A stretch of DNA of 64,000 nt from JAEZBP01 sp963832725 (GTDB taxonomy: Bacteria > Myxococcota_A > Polyangia > Polyangiales > Sandaracinaceae). Below are positions 27,608-39,000 of this stretch, piece after piece. The stretch spans positions 992,001-1,056,000 of the forward strand of contig CAWHVG010000001.1 of NCBI GenBank assembly GCA_963832725.1, given 5' to 3'. The position numbers and the translations under genes were made by a program. The notes under the pieces were generated by a model, which saw only the letters and a list, made by a program, of their open reading frames with translations, was not told the DNA's origin and did not search any database. How positions within the stretch are numbered: the first letter of the stretch is position 1; each line of letters starts with the position of its first letter.

Positions 27608-28390
27608 ATGTCACTCCCGGTCACGTCCGAGGAGATCGCGGAGGGCCTCCGCGCCGTGGGCGTGGGCGCGGGCGACACGGTGCTGGCGCACACCTCGCTC
27701 TCGTCGATCTCGGACGCGATGGTCGTCGGCGGTGCGATCGGCGTGATCGAGGCTCTCTTCGACGCGCTGACCGAGACGGGCACGCTGGTGATGCCGGCGT
27801 TCAGCGCCGACTACTCGGATCCCGCGTCGTGGACGAACCCGCCGGTGTCGACGGCGTGGTGGCCGATCATCCGCGAGTCCATGCCGGCCTGGCGAGCCGA
27901 CCGCGCGCGCACCTTCGGCATCGGGGTGGTCGCCGAGACCTTCCGTTCCGTCCGCGGCGTGCTGCGGACCGGGCATCCCCAGAGCTCGTTCTGTGCGTGG
28001 GGCGCGCACGCGGCCGCCGTGACGGCGGCGCATCCGCTCGACGACCCCCTCGGTGCCCTCGGCCCCCTCGGCCGGCTGCGAGCGCTCGGAGCCAAGGTCG
28101 CGCTGATCGGGTGCGGCTTCGGCTCCTGCACCGCGTTCCATCTCGCCGAGCACGAGACGACGCGGCCGCCACCACGGGTGAGCCACGCGGCGCCCATCGA
28201 GGCCGACGGAGAGCGTGTGTGGGTGCGATGGAGCCAGCCCGCCTACGACGCGAGCCGCTTCGCCACGATCGGCGACGCCTTCGCCTCGACGCCGGCCTGC
28301 GAGAATGGCCGAATCGGGCTCGCGACCTGCCACGCCTTCGCGCTCGCAGACGGCGTCGAGCACGCCACGCGCTGGCTCGACGCGCACTGA
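27608..28390 (+). CDS. AAC(3)-family antibiotic N-acetyltransferase
   Basis: A 260-aa member of the aminoglycoside 3-N-acetyltransferase family (YokD-like), which moves an acetyl group from acetyl-CoA to an amine. The family pattern is clear: 'DTVLAHTSLSSI' at the N-terminus, 'GTLVMPAFSADYSDP', 'WWPIIRESMPAWRADRART', 'HPQSSFCAWGAHA', and 'KVALIGCGFGSCTAFHLAE', which carries the conserved 'T-x-x-H-x-x-E'-like element. It starts 8 bp after hutH. Many chromosomal members do not confer resistance, so the physiological substrate is open. Confidence 0.85.
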   Translation: MSLPVTSEEIAEGLRAVGVGAGDTVLAHTSLSSISDAMVVGGAIGVIEALFDALTETGTLVMPAFSADYSDPASWTNPPVSTAWWPIIRESMPAWRADRARTFGIGVVAETFRSVRGVLRTGHPQSSFCAWGAHAAAVTAAHPLDDPLGALGPLGRLRALGAKVALIGCGFGSCTAFHLAEHETTRPPPRVSHAAPIEADGERVWVRWSQPAYDASRFATIGDAFASTPACENGRIGLATCHAFALADGVEHATRWLDAH

Positions 28391-28546
28391 GCGCGACGGG
28401 TCCCTCGTCCGTCCGGAGCGTCAGCCACCCTTCGACGGCCCCCGGTCGCGGCGGATGCTGCCTCGCGGTCCGCCGGGCTCTCCACGCATGATGTGCCGCA
28501 GAGTGGCGAAGGGCCGAGGCGCGCGGCGCAGAGTAGAGTCCCTCGG

Positions 28547-29066
28547 GTGAACGCGACACCGACGTGGGTGCTCTCCGCGCTGCTCGGCACCGCGCTCGTC
28601 GCGTCGGCCGCGGCGGCGCAGGCTCCCGTCATCGGCCCCGGCCGCGAAGACGAGGTGATGGCCCTCTTCGCACCCTACGGCCTGGGCGAGCGGGTGGCGC
28701 CCGGCTGGACGCTCGACTCGGTGGAGCTCGAGCCGACGCGGATCCGGGCGATCATGCGCTCGGACGAGGGCCTCGCGAGCCTCACGCTGGAGCACCCGAG
28801 CAACGCCCCGGAAGGCGCCGTTTCGTCTCCGAGCTTCGCGGTGATCCAAGAGGGCGACCCGAGGAGCCAGGCCGCACGCGCCACCTTGATGCGCGCGCTG
28901 CGCGTGAACGACCGCGGCGACTTCTGGGAAGGGCCGAGCCCGCGCGAGTCGCACCTCTTCGCGCCCCACCAGCGCGCGAGCCCTCTGAATCTCGGTCGCG
29001 CTCGCGGGCCTGGCGCTCGCGGGGGCCGCGCTCGGGCTGGTCCGGAGGCGCCGAGCCGCGTCCTGA
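28547..29066 (+). CDS. Secreted protein with C-terminal membrane anchor, one frame break
   Basis: Not recognised. GTG 28547 opens a signal peptide ('WVLSALLGTALVASAAAAQ'). A soluble domain of about 130 residues follows ('DEVMALFAPYGLGERVAPG', 'LTLEHPSNAPEGA'), to about 28985. In the next frame 'VALAGLALAGAALGLVRR' and a short basic tail end at the TGA 29064-29066. Signal peptide, domain, single helix and Arg cluster is the layout of a sortase- or rhombosortase-like tail or a simple type I membrane protein. The frame break near 28985 is inferred from that fit. Confidence 0.55.
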
Positions 29067-29169
29067 GCCGCGCCGCGGAAGGATGGCGCCGCGAGGAGTC
29101 GTGGCGAAGCGCACCCGGCGGACGGCACGGGATCGGCGTCGGTCCGCCCGACGATGTTTCGACGGACGC

Positions 29170-31005
29170 TCAATGCTCGAGCACGCGCCGCATGGCGGGC
29201 TCGTCGTCCTCGGCAATCTCGGACGTGCAGGGTGGGAAGACGTCGAGGTAGCCGCAGGACCCGCGCTCGGCCTCCACGACGGCGGTCCCCTCCTGCCAGG
29301 AGTCGGTGCTTCGGACGGAGACCGTCGTCGACGGCAGCGCGCCCGTGACCGGCACCCCCTCGAACGCCACGAAGCGGGTCCGGTGGCACTCGTAGCGGCC
29401 CACGACGGGAATGCTCAGGGTCCGCGTTCCGGCGCCGGGCGGCACCCGGACGGGCAGGCGATAGACCACGCGCTCGGCGAGCCCGCCGGCGTGCGGATCG
29501 TCGCGCCACTCCACGTAGGGCTCGGAGAGCCGCGCCAACATCAGCTCGGGCCCCATCAGGGCCTTCACGCCGGCGCGCATGTCCCGCTCGATGCAGATCG
29601 GATCGCCGCCGGCGTCGGTGAACACGCAGGCCGAGAAGCGGCGGCGGTCGATCCAGGCGTCGAGCTCGCCGACCACCACGTCGCCGCCCTGCGCCGAGAG
29701 CACTTCCCACCGTCCTCGCCCGAAGCGCGCGGGGTCTCCACCGGCTCGCTCGATCTCGTTCGCCATGCCGACCACCACGCTCTCGTGGGAGAGCTCCTGG
29801 AGCGGGCCGCCGAAGGGGAGCCCGAGCGCGGCCAGCCCACCGAGGACCTCGCGGCACGCCGGCCCGGACACACGCGCGTAAGCCTCGTCGAGGGTCACGC
29901 CGCGACGGCGGAACGACCTCTCGACCGCCTCGACGCCCGAGAGCGTGCGCTCGTCGACACGAGCGTGAAAGGCCGGCCAGAGCGCCGCCACCAGAGCCGC
30001 GAGGGAGAGGGTCGCCGCGGCCGGGCGGCGAGCGAGCAGACGATCGGCGCCCCTGCCGATCAGATACGCGAGCGGGGCGATCGCGGGCGCCACGTAGCGC
30101 GGGCCGAGCGGAGCCTGATCCGAGACGATGCGCCGGGCCGCGACGGCGACGAGGACCGGGAGCGCCAGCGCCGCGGCCGCGATCAACGTGCGCCGTGACT
30201 CACTCGCGCGGCGAAGCCACGGCTGCGAGAGCCCCGCCGTCCCCACCAGGACGAGCGCGCCGACCGGGAGCAGCACCCCGGCCGCCCCGACCGCCGCCCG
30301 CGCGTTGGCGAGCGCCGCAGCGGGCGAGATCCCCGCGTAGAGCCCGAACGCGAGGGCAGCGGCGACGACCGGCGCCAAGAACGCCCAGAGTCGGCTCCGG
30401 CACGACGCGCCCGCGAGCACGAGCGCGCCCGGCGCCAACAACACGGCCACCGGGTGCGTCTCCACCGTGAGGCCGAGCGCCAAGCCGAGCGAGAGCGGGC
30501 CCCACCAGCGTCCCCGCTCGGCGTGGTCGAGGCCGACGACGAAGAGGAGCGCTGCGGGCAGCGGCGTCAGCGACGGGTTCCACAGCACGCTCAGCGACCC
30601 GCCGTAGAGCCACGCCAGCGCCGTCAGCGCCGCGGTGGCCCACGCGAGGCGCGGCGAGCGCGGGCGGAGGTAGGCGAAGAGCAGCGCGACCGAGACGGCC
30701 GCGAGCAGGAAGACGAGCGCCTGGATGGCGGCGATGGAGAGCCCGGCCGCACGCCACACCGCGAGCAGGCTGATCCACAACGCGCCCTGCTCGACGCCGG
30801 GCATGGTGGTGCTCGCCCCGGCCGTCGCGCAGCGGCCGTCCTCGATGCACGCTCGCGCGAGGAGCAGATCCTCGTGGGTGTCGCTGTGGAGGAACGCCGG
30901 TGGATGGCCCAGCCACAGCACGGCCCAGGTCGCCGCGAGCACGACCGCCGCCGGCGCGAAAGGCGCCCGCCAGAACCGTTCCAGGATGGAGAGAAGTCGG
31001 CTCAT
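29170..31005 (-). CDS. Polytopic membrane protein, GT-C glycosyltransferase-like
   Basis: A 611-aa protein with about ten hydrophobic helices in residues 15-370 and a soluble C-terminal half. The first loop carries 'LHSDTHEDLLLARACIEDG', an Asp/Glu-bearing loop of the kind used by ArnT/PMT-type GT-C glycosyltransferases that act on polyprenyl-linked sugars. Later periplasmic segments include 'CVFTDAGGDPICIERDM' and paired cysteines ('CGYLDVFPPCTSE'). The enzyme class is an inference from topology and the loop. The ATG at 31005 precedes a short basic N-terminus. It is divergent from the giant TPR operon. Confidence 0.6.
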   Translation of the reverse strand: MSRLLSILERFWRAPFAPAAVVLAATWAVLWLGHPPAFLHSDTHEDLLLARACIEDGRCATAGASTTMPGVEQGALWISLLAVWRAAGLSIAAIQALVFLLAAVSVALLFAYLRPRSPRLAWATAALTALAWLYGGSLSVLWNPSLTPLPAALLFVVGLDHAERGRWWGPLSLGLALGLTVETHPVAVLLAPGALVLAGASCRSRLWAFLAPVVAAALAFGLYAGISPAAALANARAAVGAAGVLLPVGALVLVGTAGLSQPWLRRASESRRTLIAAAALALPVLVAVAARRIVSDQAPLGPRYVAPAIAPLAYLIGRGADRLLARRPAAATLSLAALVAALWPAFHARVDERTLSGVEAVERSFRRRGVTLDEAYARVSGPACREVLGGLAALGLPFGGPLQELSHESVVVGMANEIERAGGDPARFGRGRWEVLSAQGGDVVVGELDAWIDRRRFSACVFTDAGGDPICIERDMRAGVKALMGPELMLARLSEPYVEWRDDPHAGGLAERVVYRLPVRVPPGAGTRTLSIPVVGRYECHRTRFVAFEGVPVTGALPSTTVSVRSTDSWQEGTAVVEAERGSCGYLDVFPPCTSEIAEDDEPAMRRVLEH

Positions 31006-31139
31006 CGTCGTCGCGGGACGAGCAGGATCATCGCAGCGCGCCGGGCGGAGCACCACGATCGCGTGCGCAACCAGGAGACCCGTGGCTGGATGCCACGCTC
31101 GCGGGTCGCAGTCCCGCCGTCGACGCCCGCCGCTTTCGG

Positions 31140-31168
31140 TTCAAAAACGGTGGTCCGACCGCTATAGT
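31140..31168 (+). promoter_or_regulatory. Sigma-70-type promoter of the giant TPR operon
   Basis: TTCAAA and TATAGT separated by exactly 17 bp (31140-31145 and 31163-31168), in an AT-richer patch of the divergent intergenic region, 60 bp before the ATG at 31229. It matches four and five of the six consensus bases. Confidence 0.55.
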
Positions 31169-31228
31169 CTGTGCCCACCTACGGTCTGCGAGGCTGCTGC
31201 GGAAGACGCGGACCGCCTCCGTCGATTC

Positions 31229-34200
31229 ATGACCACCACCGCGCCCCGCACCCCCAACGCCCCTCCCCCGTCCCCGACTCGCCCGAGGCTCGCATCGAAA
31301 CGCTGCGCGCCGAACAGGAGGCGAGCCCCGATCGCGGACGACAGGCGGTGCTCCAGTACGAGATCGGCCACCTGACGGAGCGGGCGCTCGCCAACGAGGC
31401 CCAGGCCGTCCGGGAGTACCTCGGGGCCTACAACCTCGACCCGGCGTTCCGGCCGCCGCTCATCGCGTTGGTCTCGATCTTCGAGCGACGCCGCTCGATC
31501 AAGAACCTCGCCCGCCTCTACGACGCGGAGGCGCGGGGCGCGACCACGCCGCGCGAGGCCGCTTCGGCGCTGGCGGATCGCGCAGTGCTGATGGCGGACC
31601 AGCTGGGAGAGCCGGCGGAGGCCCGCTCGCTCCTGGAGACGGCGTTTCAGCAGGCCGGCGAGGCCCAGGACATCGCCCTCCTGCTGGAGCATCAGCTCCT
31701 GTCGGAGGGGGACCGCGCGGCGGCGACCGAGGTCATCGCGCAGCGGGCCGAGCTCGTGCACGATCCGGTGCTGGCGACCCTGCTGCGCATCGAGGTGGCC
31801 CGCTTCAGCGAGGACGAAGGCGACGTCGACGCCGCGCTCTCCGTCCTCCGCGCCGCCGTCAGCACGCCCGCGGCGCGCTGGCGCGTCCTCGAGCAGCTCG
31901 AGCGGGTCGCGCGCCGCGCCGGCCGTCATCCGGAGCGCATCGTGGCGCTCGAGGGGCGGGCCAAGCTCGCGTCTGCAGAGGCCCGGGGCGAGGATCAGGG
32001 GCAGGCCTCCGGCGCCTTCTCCGTGCAGCGCTTCGCCGATCAGGCCCGGGCGTCGGCCGAGGCGGCGGCGCTCTTCCGGGAGGCCGCGCGGGCGCGCGTC
32101 ACGGTGCTCTCCGACGCCGCGGGTGCGCGCCGCGACTACGAGTCGGCGCTCGCCCTCCGCCCGGACGATGCGGTCCTTCGCTACGAGCACATGCTCACCT
32201 GCGAGCTGACGGGCGATCTCGAGGCCGCGGCGGAGCAAGCGCAGGCGCTCCTCGACGCCGGCGTGGAGGGCGCGGCGGCGGCGGCGCTGCGGTTCCGCCT
32301 GGCGGAACGGGCGCTCGCGCAGGGCGAAGCCGAGACGGCGTTGGCCGAGATGCGAGAAGCGCTCGGCGCCAATCCGGCTTCCGCGGCGGCGGCGGCGATG
32401 CTCGAGGATCTGCTGCGCGGGCGCAGTGACGAGGAGGCGCTGGCCTACCTCGAGGCCCGCGCCGAGAAGAGCGAGGGCGCGGCCCTCGCACAGCGAGCTT
32501 GGGAAGCCGCGCAGCTCGCCGCCGAGGGCACGAAGGACTTCGCTCGGGCGCGACCCCTCTTCGAGAAGGCCCGGGCCTCCGCCGCCGAGCCGACGCCCGT
32601 CATCCGCGAGATGTACGGCGCAGCGCTCCGCCTCGGCGACGCGCCCGGCGCCCGCGCCGCCGCAGAGGCGCTCCTCCAGCGCGACCTGGACCCCGAAGAG
32701 CGCAGCGCGGTCGCCCGCGACGTCCACGAGATCCTGCGCCTGCTGCTCGAGGACGACCAGGCGGCCGACACGGCGCTCGAGCGCGCGCTGGGTGACGAGG
32801 TCACGGCGACCTGGGCCGCCGACCTCGCGCGCCTCCAGGGCGCGATCGGCGGTAACGCGGATCTCGGTGCCCACGCCCACGTGGCGCTGGCCGAGCGGGC
32901 CGGCGACGACGAGACCGCCGCCGCCCACCTCTGCGCAGCCGCCCGCCTGCAGATGCGCGCGGGGCACGTCGACGACGCGGTGGAGACACTCCGCAAGGCG
33001 CTGGCCCGCTCTCCCTCGCACCCCTACGCCGTCGCGCTGCTCGAAGAAGTGCTGCGCGCCCGGGGCGATGCCGACGAGCTGATGCGCCTGCTCAAGGAGG
33101 CGGCGGAGGCGTCGGACGCACCGCGGGCCGCCGAAGCGCGGCTCCTGCTCGCCGGCGCCGAAGCCGAGGCCGCAGACGAGGTCGACAAGGCCGTCCAGAC
33201 CTACGAGGAGGCCGCGGACCGCGACCCGACGTCCCTCGCGCCGCCCCTGGCCATCAAGCGCCTGGCGGAGAACCGAAAGGACCGTGCGCTCCTGCTGCGC
33301 GCGCTCGAGGCGCTGAGCGAGCGGGAGGTCGCCAGCGGAGAGCCGGGGCGGCACACCCTCGCGCTGGGCGAGCACTACGACCTGGTCGAAGGCAAGGCGG
33401 AGCTCGCGCTCTCGCCGCTCGGCACCGCGCTCGAGGGCGAGGCGGTCTCGCTGCACGCGGCGGTCGATCTGGTGCTCCTGCCTGCGACCGAGGGAGACGC
33501 GGCGGCGCGGATGGCCGCGATGGAGCGGCTGCTCGCGCGCGCCGACGACGAGGAGCGCGGGCCGCTCTTGCGCTGGGCGGCCGGCGCGGCGCTCGAGCAG
33601 GATGCGGAGATCGCCGCCACGCGGCTCGCCGAGTTGAAGGAGCGCGCTCCGCGGGACCGATTCGGGCACCTGGCCAAGCTCCGGCTGATGGCGGGCGCCG
33701 CCGATCGCGGTGCGGAACGGGCCGACGCCTGGCTCGGGCTCGGGAGCGCCACCGAGGACCCCGACGCCGCCGCGCAGATGCTCCTCCACGGACTGCGGAC
33801 GAACGTGGTCGCCAGAGGTGAGGAGGGGATCGACGACGGCGTGATCCTGGCCCACGAGGTGATGGCGGTGGCCCCCGACTCGCTGGCCGCGGCGGTGGCC
33901 CTCGACGAGACGCTCTCCGCCGGCGACGACCCGGACGGGCGCGCGGACGCGCTCGGGAGCTGGCTCGCGCACGCTGGCGCAGCGGGAATGCTGGCCATGG
34001 AGTCCGCGCGCGGGCGGGCGCTCGCTGCGGCGGGCCGCTCGCGCGAAGCGCTCGAAGCGCTGCTCAGAGTGGCCGCGAAGGAACCGGACGACCTCGCGAG
34101 CTGGGAGACGATCCGCGTGTGCGCCCGCGACGCGGAGGCCTGGGACGTGCTGGTCGAAGCCTGCGACCGACTCGCGCACCTGGTCGAAGACCCGGAGCTG

Positions 34201-35442
34201 ACGGCGATGCTGCTCGAGGAGTCGGCAGCGACCCTGATGGACGCGCTGCATCAAGACGACCGCGCGGAGCGGCGCCTGCGGCGCGCGCTGGCGATCGACG
34301 CCCGCCGCCCGATCGCCTACGGGAGGCTGCACGATCTCCTCGCGGAGCGGGAGGACGACGGCGGGCTGCTCGAGTTGGTCAGCGCGCGCATCGAGCTGGT
34401 CGACGACCCGGAGGAGCTCGGCAAGCTCTTCTACGAGCAGGCGCGGCTCTTCCGCTCGCTGGGCATGCGCGAGGAGGCGCTGGCCACCCTCGACAACCTC
34501 CTGATGCTGGAGGGCGAGCACCTCGGTGGCCTCGCGCTCCTGGTCGAGATCCAGGTGCAGAAGGAGGACTGGGCCGGCGCGGTGGAGGCGCTGCGCACGC
34601 TGGCCGGCGCAGAGGATGTGCCGGACAGCCAGCGCCGCATCGCGCGCCTCGGCGCAGCGGACTTCCTCCAGAACAAGCTCGACGACGGCGCGGGAGCGCT
34701 CGAAGAGCTCACCGGGCTGGCCGAGGACGGTCTGGCCGACCGCACCATCCACGAGCGCATCGCGAAGCTCGCCGAACAGCTCGAGCGGTGGGACGAAGCG
34801 GCCGCCGCGCTCATGGCAGCCGCGATGGAGGCCAGCTCGCCCGAGACCGTCGCGCGGATCGAACGGCGCGCCGGGGCGATCCACGCCGCACGCCGCGGCG
34901 ACACGGACGCCGCCGTGGCCGCGTTCGGGCGGGCGCTGGAGGCGGTGCCGACCGACGTCGAGGCCGGCGAAGCGATGGCGGAGCTGCTCGACGCGGCGGG
35001 CCGGATGGAGCTGAGCCGGCGTTTCGAGGACGCGGTCCGGGAGGGTCTCGATTACGACCCGACGAACGCGGAGCTCCTGCGCAAGCTGCGCCGGGCCGCG
35101 GCGTGGCGCGAGGACGGCGGTCTGGACGCCGTGGCGCTCGCCGCGCTCGTCGGGCTCGGGCGGGCGGAGCAAGACGAGCTGGACGCCTACCAGGACCACA
35201 CGCAGCTCTTCGCGCGGCCCAAGGGCGGTGCCTCGCTGGACGACGGGCTCTTCGGTCGAGTGCGCGCGCCCGGGGACGGCGAGCCGGTTCAATCGCTGGC
35301 CACGCTGGTGGCCGAAGCGGTCGCGGAGGCGGACGGTCTGGAGCCCGGCAGCTTCGGCCTCGGCCGCGGTGACCGCCTGGACGACGGGCATCCGCTTCGA
35401 TCCGAGAATCGCGGTGCTCGCTGCGATGCTCGGCGCGCCTGA
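31229..35442 (+). CDS. Giant TPR repeat protein A (main part)
   Basis: Cytoplasmic helical-repeat protein of about 1,400 residues made almost wholly of degenerate TPR pairs ('REYLGAYNLDPAFRPPL', 'AAALFREAARARVTVL', 'RRDYESALALRPDDAVLRY', 'AVETLRKALARSPSHPYAV'-like). No signal peptide or membrane helix. The ATG at 31229 ('MTTTAPRTPNAPPPSP') is in another phase from the body, the switch falling in the C-run at about 31261-31285. The frame also breaks near 35375, after which a conserved C-terminal domain continues in other frames to 36014. It is paralogous to the next gene and is probably a large scaffold. Function unknown. Confidence 0.7.
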
Positions 35443-35462
35443 ACCCGACGTCTGGCAAGGCG

Positions 35463-36014
35463 GTGACGACCCGGCGCGGATCGAATCTCATGCCCTACTA
35501 CAAAGGCCGGCCGGCGTTCGTCGTGGGACGGGATGTCCAGAGCCCCCTGACTCCGCTGCAGCGCTTCTTGGTCGGACGCCTCGCGGTCGGGCTCCGCCTC
35601 GGCGTCGCGCCCTTCCTGCGCCGCGACCCGGCCAGCGCGGCGACCGCCCTCTACGGCGCGGCGGCCGCCGCCGAGAGCACGCTCGCCGCCGGCGAGGGCC
35701 GGGCGGGCATGGCCGAGACCACCCGGCGCATCTACAAGGCGATGCCGCGCAGGGTCCGCAAGGCCGTCCCGGACGCTGCCCGCGGGCTGGGCGACGGCCG
35801 GATCATCGACGCCTGGGCGCAGCTCGTGCATCGCAGCGCGAACCGCGCCGGCCTGCTCCTCTCGGGTGATCTCGCAGCCGTGCTGGCGGCGTTGATCGGC
35901 GAAACGCCCACCCCCGAGATCGTGCTCGCGTCCATCGAGGGGCGTGACATGTTGACCTTCTGGTTGTCGCCGGAGGCGCTCGCGCTCCGGCAGAAGCTGG
36001 GTCTCTCCACGTGA
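35463..36014 (+). CDS. C-terminal domain of giant TPR protein A
   Basis: A frame of 183 aa, 'RPAFVVGRDVQSPLTPLQR' to 'LALRQKLGLST', lying directly after protein A. The intervening 35375-35470 codes sensibly in a third frame ('IAVLAAMLGAPEPDVWQGG'). Its layout parallels the C-terminus of protein B: 'VLASIEGRDMLTFWLSPEA' here against 'GMLTRFPEATSLLSFAISD' there, and 'PRRVRKAVPDAARGL' against 'PRRARDELGPLVFEM'. It is therefore most likely the end of protein A, detached by two frame breaks. The conserved, non-TPR nature of this domain makes it the probable functional head. Its stop overlaps the GTG of gene B (GTGA). Confidence 0.6.
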   Translation: MTTRRGSNLMPYYKGRPAFVVGRDVQSPLTPLQRFLVGRLAVGLRLGVAPFLRRDPASAATALYGAAAAAESTLAAGEGRAGMAETTRRIYKAMPRRVRKAVPDAARGLGDGRIIDAWAQLVHRSANRAGLLLSGDLAAVLAALIGETPTPEIVLASIEGRDMLTFWLSPEALALRQKLGLST

Positions 36015-39000
36015 GCGGCAACGACGACAACGAGACCTCGTCGAACGACGTCGAGCTGGTCGATCTCCGAGTGGGACGACGCGCTCGACGACTGGGAAGA
36101 CGACCTCGAGAGCACGGCGCAGGCCAAGAGCCCGCCGATGCCACAGACGACCAAGCCCCCGGTGTCGAGGCCGCTCTATCGGCCGCCATCGCCCAACGAC
36201 ACGTTCGCGCGACGTCCGGCCCCGCCCAAGCCGCCGCGACCGGCCCCCCGGCCCCCGTCGGTCGACGACTTCGCGTTGATCGGCGACGACGAGGACGACG
36301 AACTCGCGGAGTCGACCCGCATCGCGTCCATCCCGCAGGAGCTGATCGCGTCGCTGGTCGACCAGACGTCGCGGCGCAACGAACAGCCGACCCGGCCGCC
36401 GCCGCCGAACGAGCCGGCGCCGGTGGACCTGGACCTCGACGGCCTGCTCGACGGCATGGATCAGGACACGCGCGCCTACGATCAGGCGCTGCCGACGGCC
36501 GACGCGCCGGCCAGGCCGCCCCAGGGCGCCACGCCGGTGGGCGGTGCGGCCGGGGCGGGCCCGGTCCGACCGACGTCGCGCTTCGACGACGACGACGTGG
36601 TGGCGAGCTTCCCGTCCCGTCCCCCGGCGCTCTTCGACTTCGACGACGACGACGACGACGAGGAGACCCGCATCGCCGCGCCGCTATCCCCGGCGACGCC
36701 CGAGGACTCCGACGACGACGAGCCGCTCCCGAAGACTCGCATCGCCTCCGTCCCGAGCTCCTCGACGACGAGAAAATGCGCACGGCGGAGAGCTCCGACG
36801 ACGACGAGCCGCTCCCGAAGACTCGCATCGCCTCCGTCCCCGAGCTCCTCGACGACGAGAAAATGCGCACGGCGGAGAGCTCCGACGACGACGAGCCGCT
36901 CCCGAAGACTCGCATCGCCTCCGTCCCCGAGGGCCTCGACGACGAGAAAATGCGCCCGGCGGAGAGCTCCGACGACGACGAGCCGCTCCCGAAGACTCGC
37001 ATCGCCTCCGTTCCCGAGGGCCTCCTCGACGACGAAGGCGAAGTGACCCGGATTGCGACCACGCCGGAGCTCTTCGACGACGAAGACGAGCAGACTCGCA
37101 TCGCGGTCACCCCCGAGCGCCTCCTCGACGAAGGAAAGAAGCCGGACGTTCCGAGCCCGGAGGACGACGCCCCGGCGATCGCGAAGCCCCGAGCGCCCGT
37201 GCCGCGACCCGGCGCGCTGGGGAAGATTCCGCGCCCGCCCGTGCCTCCGCCGCGCGGGCTGGGAAGCGTGCCGCGTCCGGGCGGGCGTCCGTCCGTACCG
37301 CGCCCCAGCATCCCGAAGCCGGGCGCGCGGCCCGCGATCCCGAGGCCGCCGCTGCCGTCGATCCCGCGCCCCGGCGGCGCCAAGGCACCGGGTGCGAAGG
37401 CGGGCGGCCCCTCCGTGCCGCTGCCCCGACCGGGCAAGCCCGTTCCGCCGCCGCAGCGCCCCGTCGCCCCGCCGGCGCCGAGCGAGGAGCTTCCGGAGCT
37501 CGACTTCGCGGATTTGGAGCCGAGCGCGAGCGTCGAGGTGGAGAAGGCCACCGAGACCGCCAACCGCCTCGAGAACGCGAAGGCGATCCCCGCCGAGACC
37601 ACGACGCCCGAGACCCGCGCGAAGGCCGATGCGCCACCCGACGCCGACGCTGCGGCCCCGGTGAGCGCCACCGACGCAGCGTCCGAAGTCGATGCGCTCG
37701 CGCCGGAAGCCGACCTCGAGACGCGCGCCACGGCGGATGCCCCGATCGCGGACGAGGACGGAATCGACGCGCTCGCGCTCGCGCAGGACGAGCCGGTCGC
37801 GGCGGACGACGAGCGCGGCGACGAACGAGCTCTGGTCGAGAGCTCCGAGCCGGCCGCGGATGCCCCCGAGCCCGCGCTGGAGACCGAGGCGGACGAGGCA
37901 CGGGAGCCCGCCGAGGCGGCGCTCGACACCGCGAGCGCAGGCGACGACGCGGGGGGCGCGGAGCGAGAGGACGCCGGCGGCGAGGCCGAGCTGGCCCCCT
38001 CGACCGAAGACGCCGCGGCCGAGATCCAGTCCGAAGACGACGCGGCCGAGATCCAGTCCGAAGACGCCGCGGCCGAGATCCAGTCCGAAGACGCCGCGGC
38101 CGAGATCCAGTCCGAAGACGCCGCGGCCGAGTTCGAGCTGTCCCCGCCCGCCGACGACATGGCGGCCGAGCTCGACGCGGCCATCGGCGAGATGGTCGAG
38201 CTCGCGCCGAGCGACGACGCGGTCGACGCTCCGGACGACGAGCTCGACGCGCTGCTCACCGGCTCCGACGACGATGACGACGAGCTCGTCATCGAGGCCT
38301 CCGAGGACGACGGAGACGAGCTCATCGTCGACGCCTCCGCCGAGGACGACGACGAGTGGAGCGACGAGGACTGGGAGGCGATCGAAGCGGCCGAGGCCGA
38401 GCAGCAGCGCCAGGCCGAGCAGGACCGAGGCGCGATGGCGGCGCGGCGCTCCGTCCGCTCGCGCAAGCCCCGGGACGAGAGCTTCCCGATGGTGGACGGT
38501 GGGGCCGAGGCGCTGCGCCTGCGCCGCCGGCTTCTCATGTCCCTGGCCGAGTCCCGCGACGGCGGCATCCGGGCCCGCCTGCTCGTCAGTGCCGCAGAGC
38601 TAGCCGAACAGCTCGGCGATGCGGACGGTGCGCGCGAGCTCTACCGGAGCGCGATCGAGGCCGATCCGGCGGACGTGGTCGCGCTGCGCGCGCTGCGCCG
38701 GGACGCCATGGCGCGGGGTGCCTGGGACGACCTGGCCGAGCTCTTCGCCAAGGAGGCGCAGCTCGACCTGTCCACCCGCGAGCGGGGGTTGGCGTTGACC
38801 GGCCTCGCCGAGATTGCGCTCACCCGCCGGGGCGACGCCGCCGCAGCCGAGCGCGCCGCGGCCCGCGCGCTCGAGCTGGACCCCGAGTCGCTGAGCGCGC
38901 GTCTGCTGACCATGGAAGCGCGCCTGGCCCAGAACAACGTGGACGGCGCGCTCGACGCATTGGCGCCGGCGGCGGACGCCTGGGACGACGAACGGGCGCG

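Noticed and set aside
27608..28390. Acquired aminoglycoside-resistance gene
   Set aside because: Base composition and repeat-free flanks match the chromosome, and no mobile-element sequence is near. Treated as a native AAC(3)-family enzyme.
31162..35391. 1,409-codon minus-strand frame
   Set aside because: Same effect opposite giant TPR gene A; low-complexity Arg/Leu/Gly sequence with no motifs.
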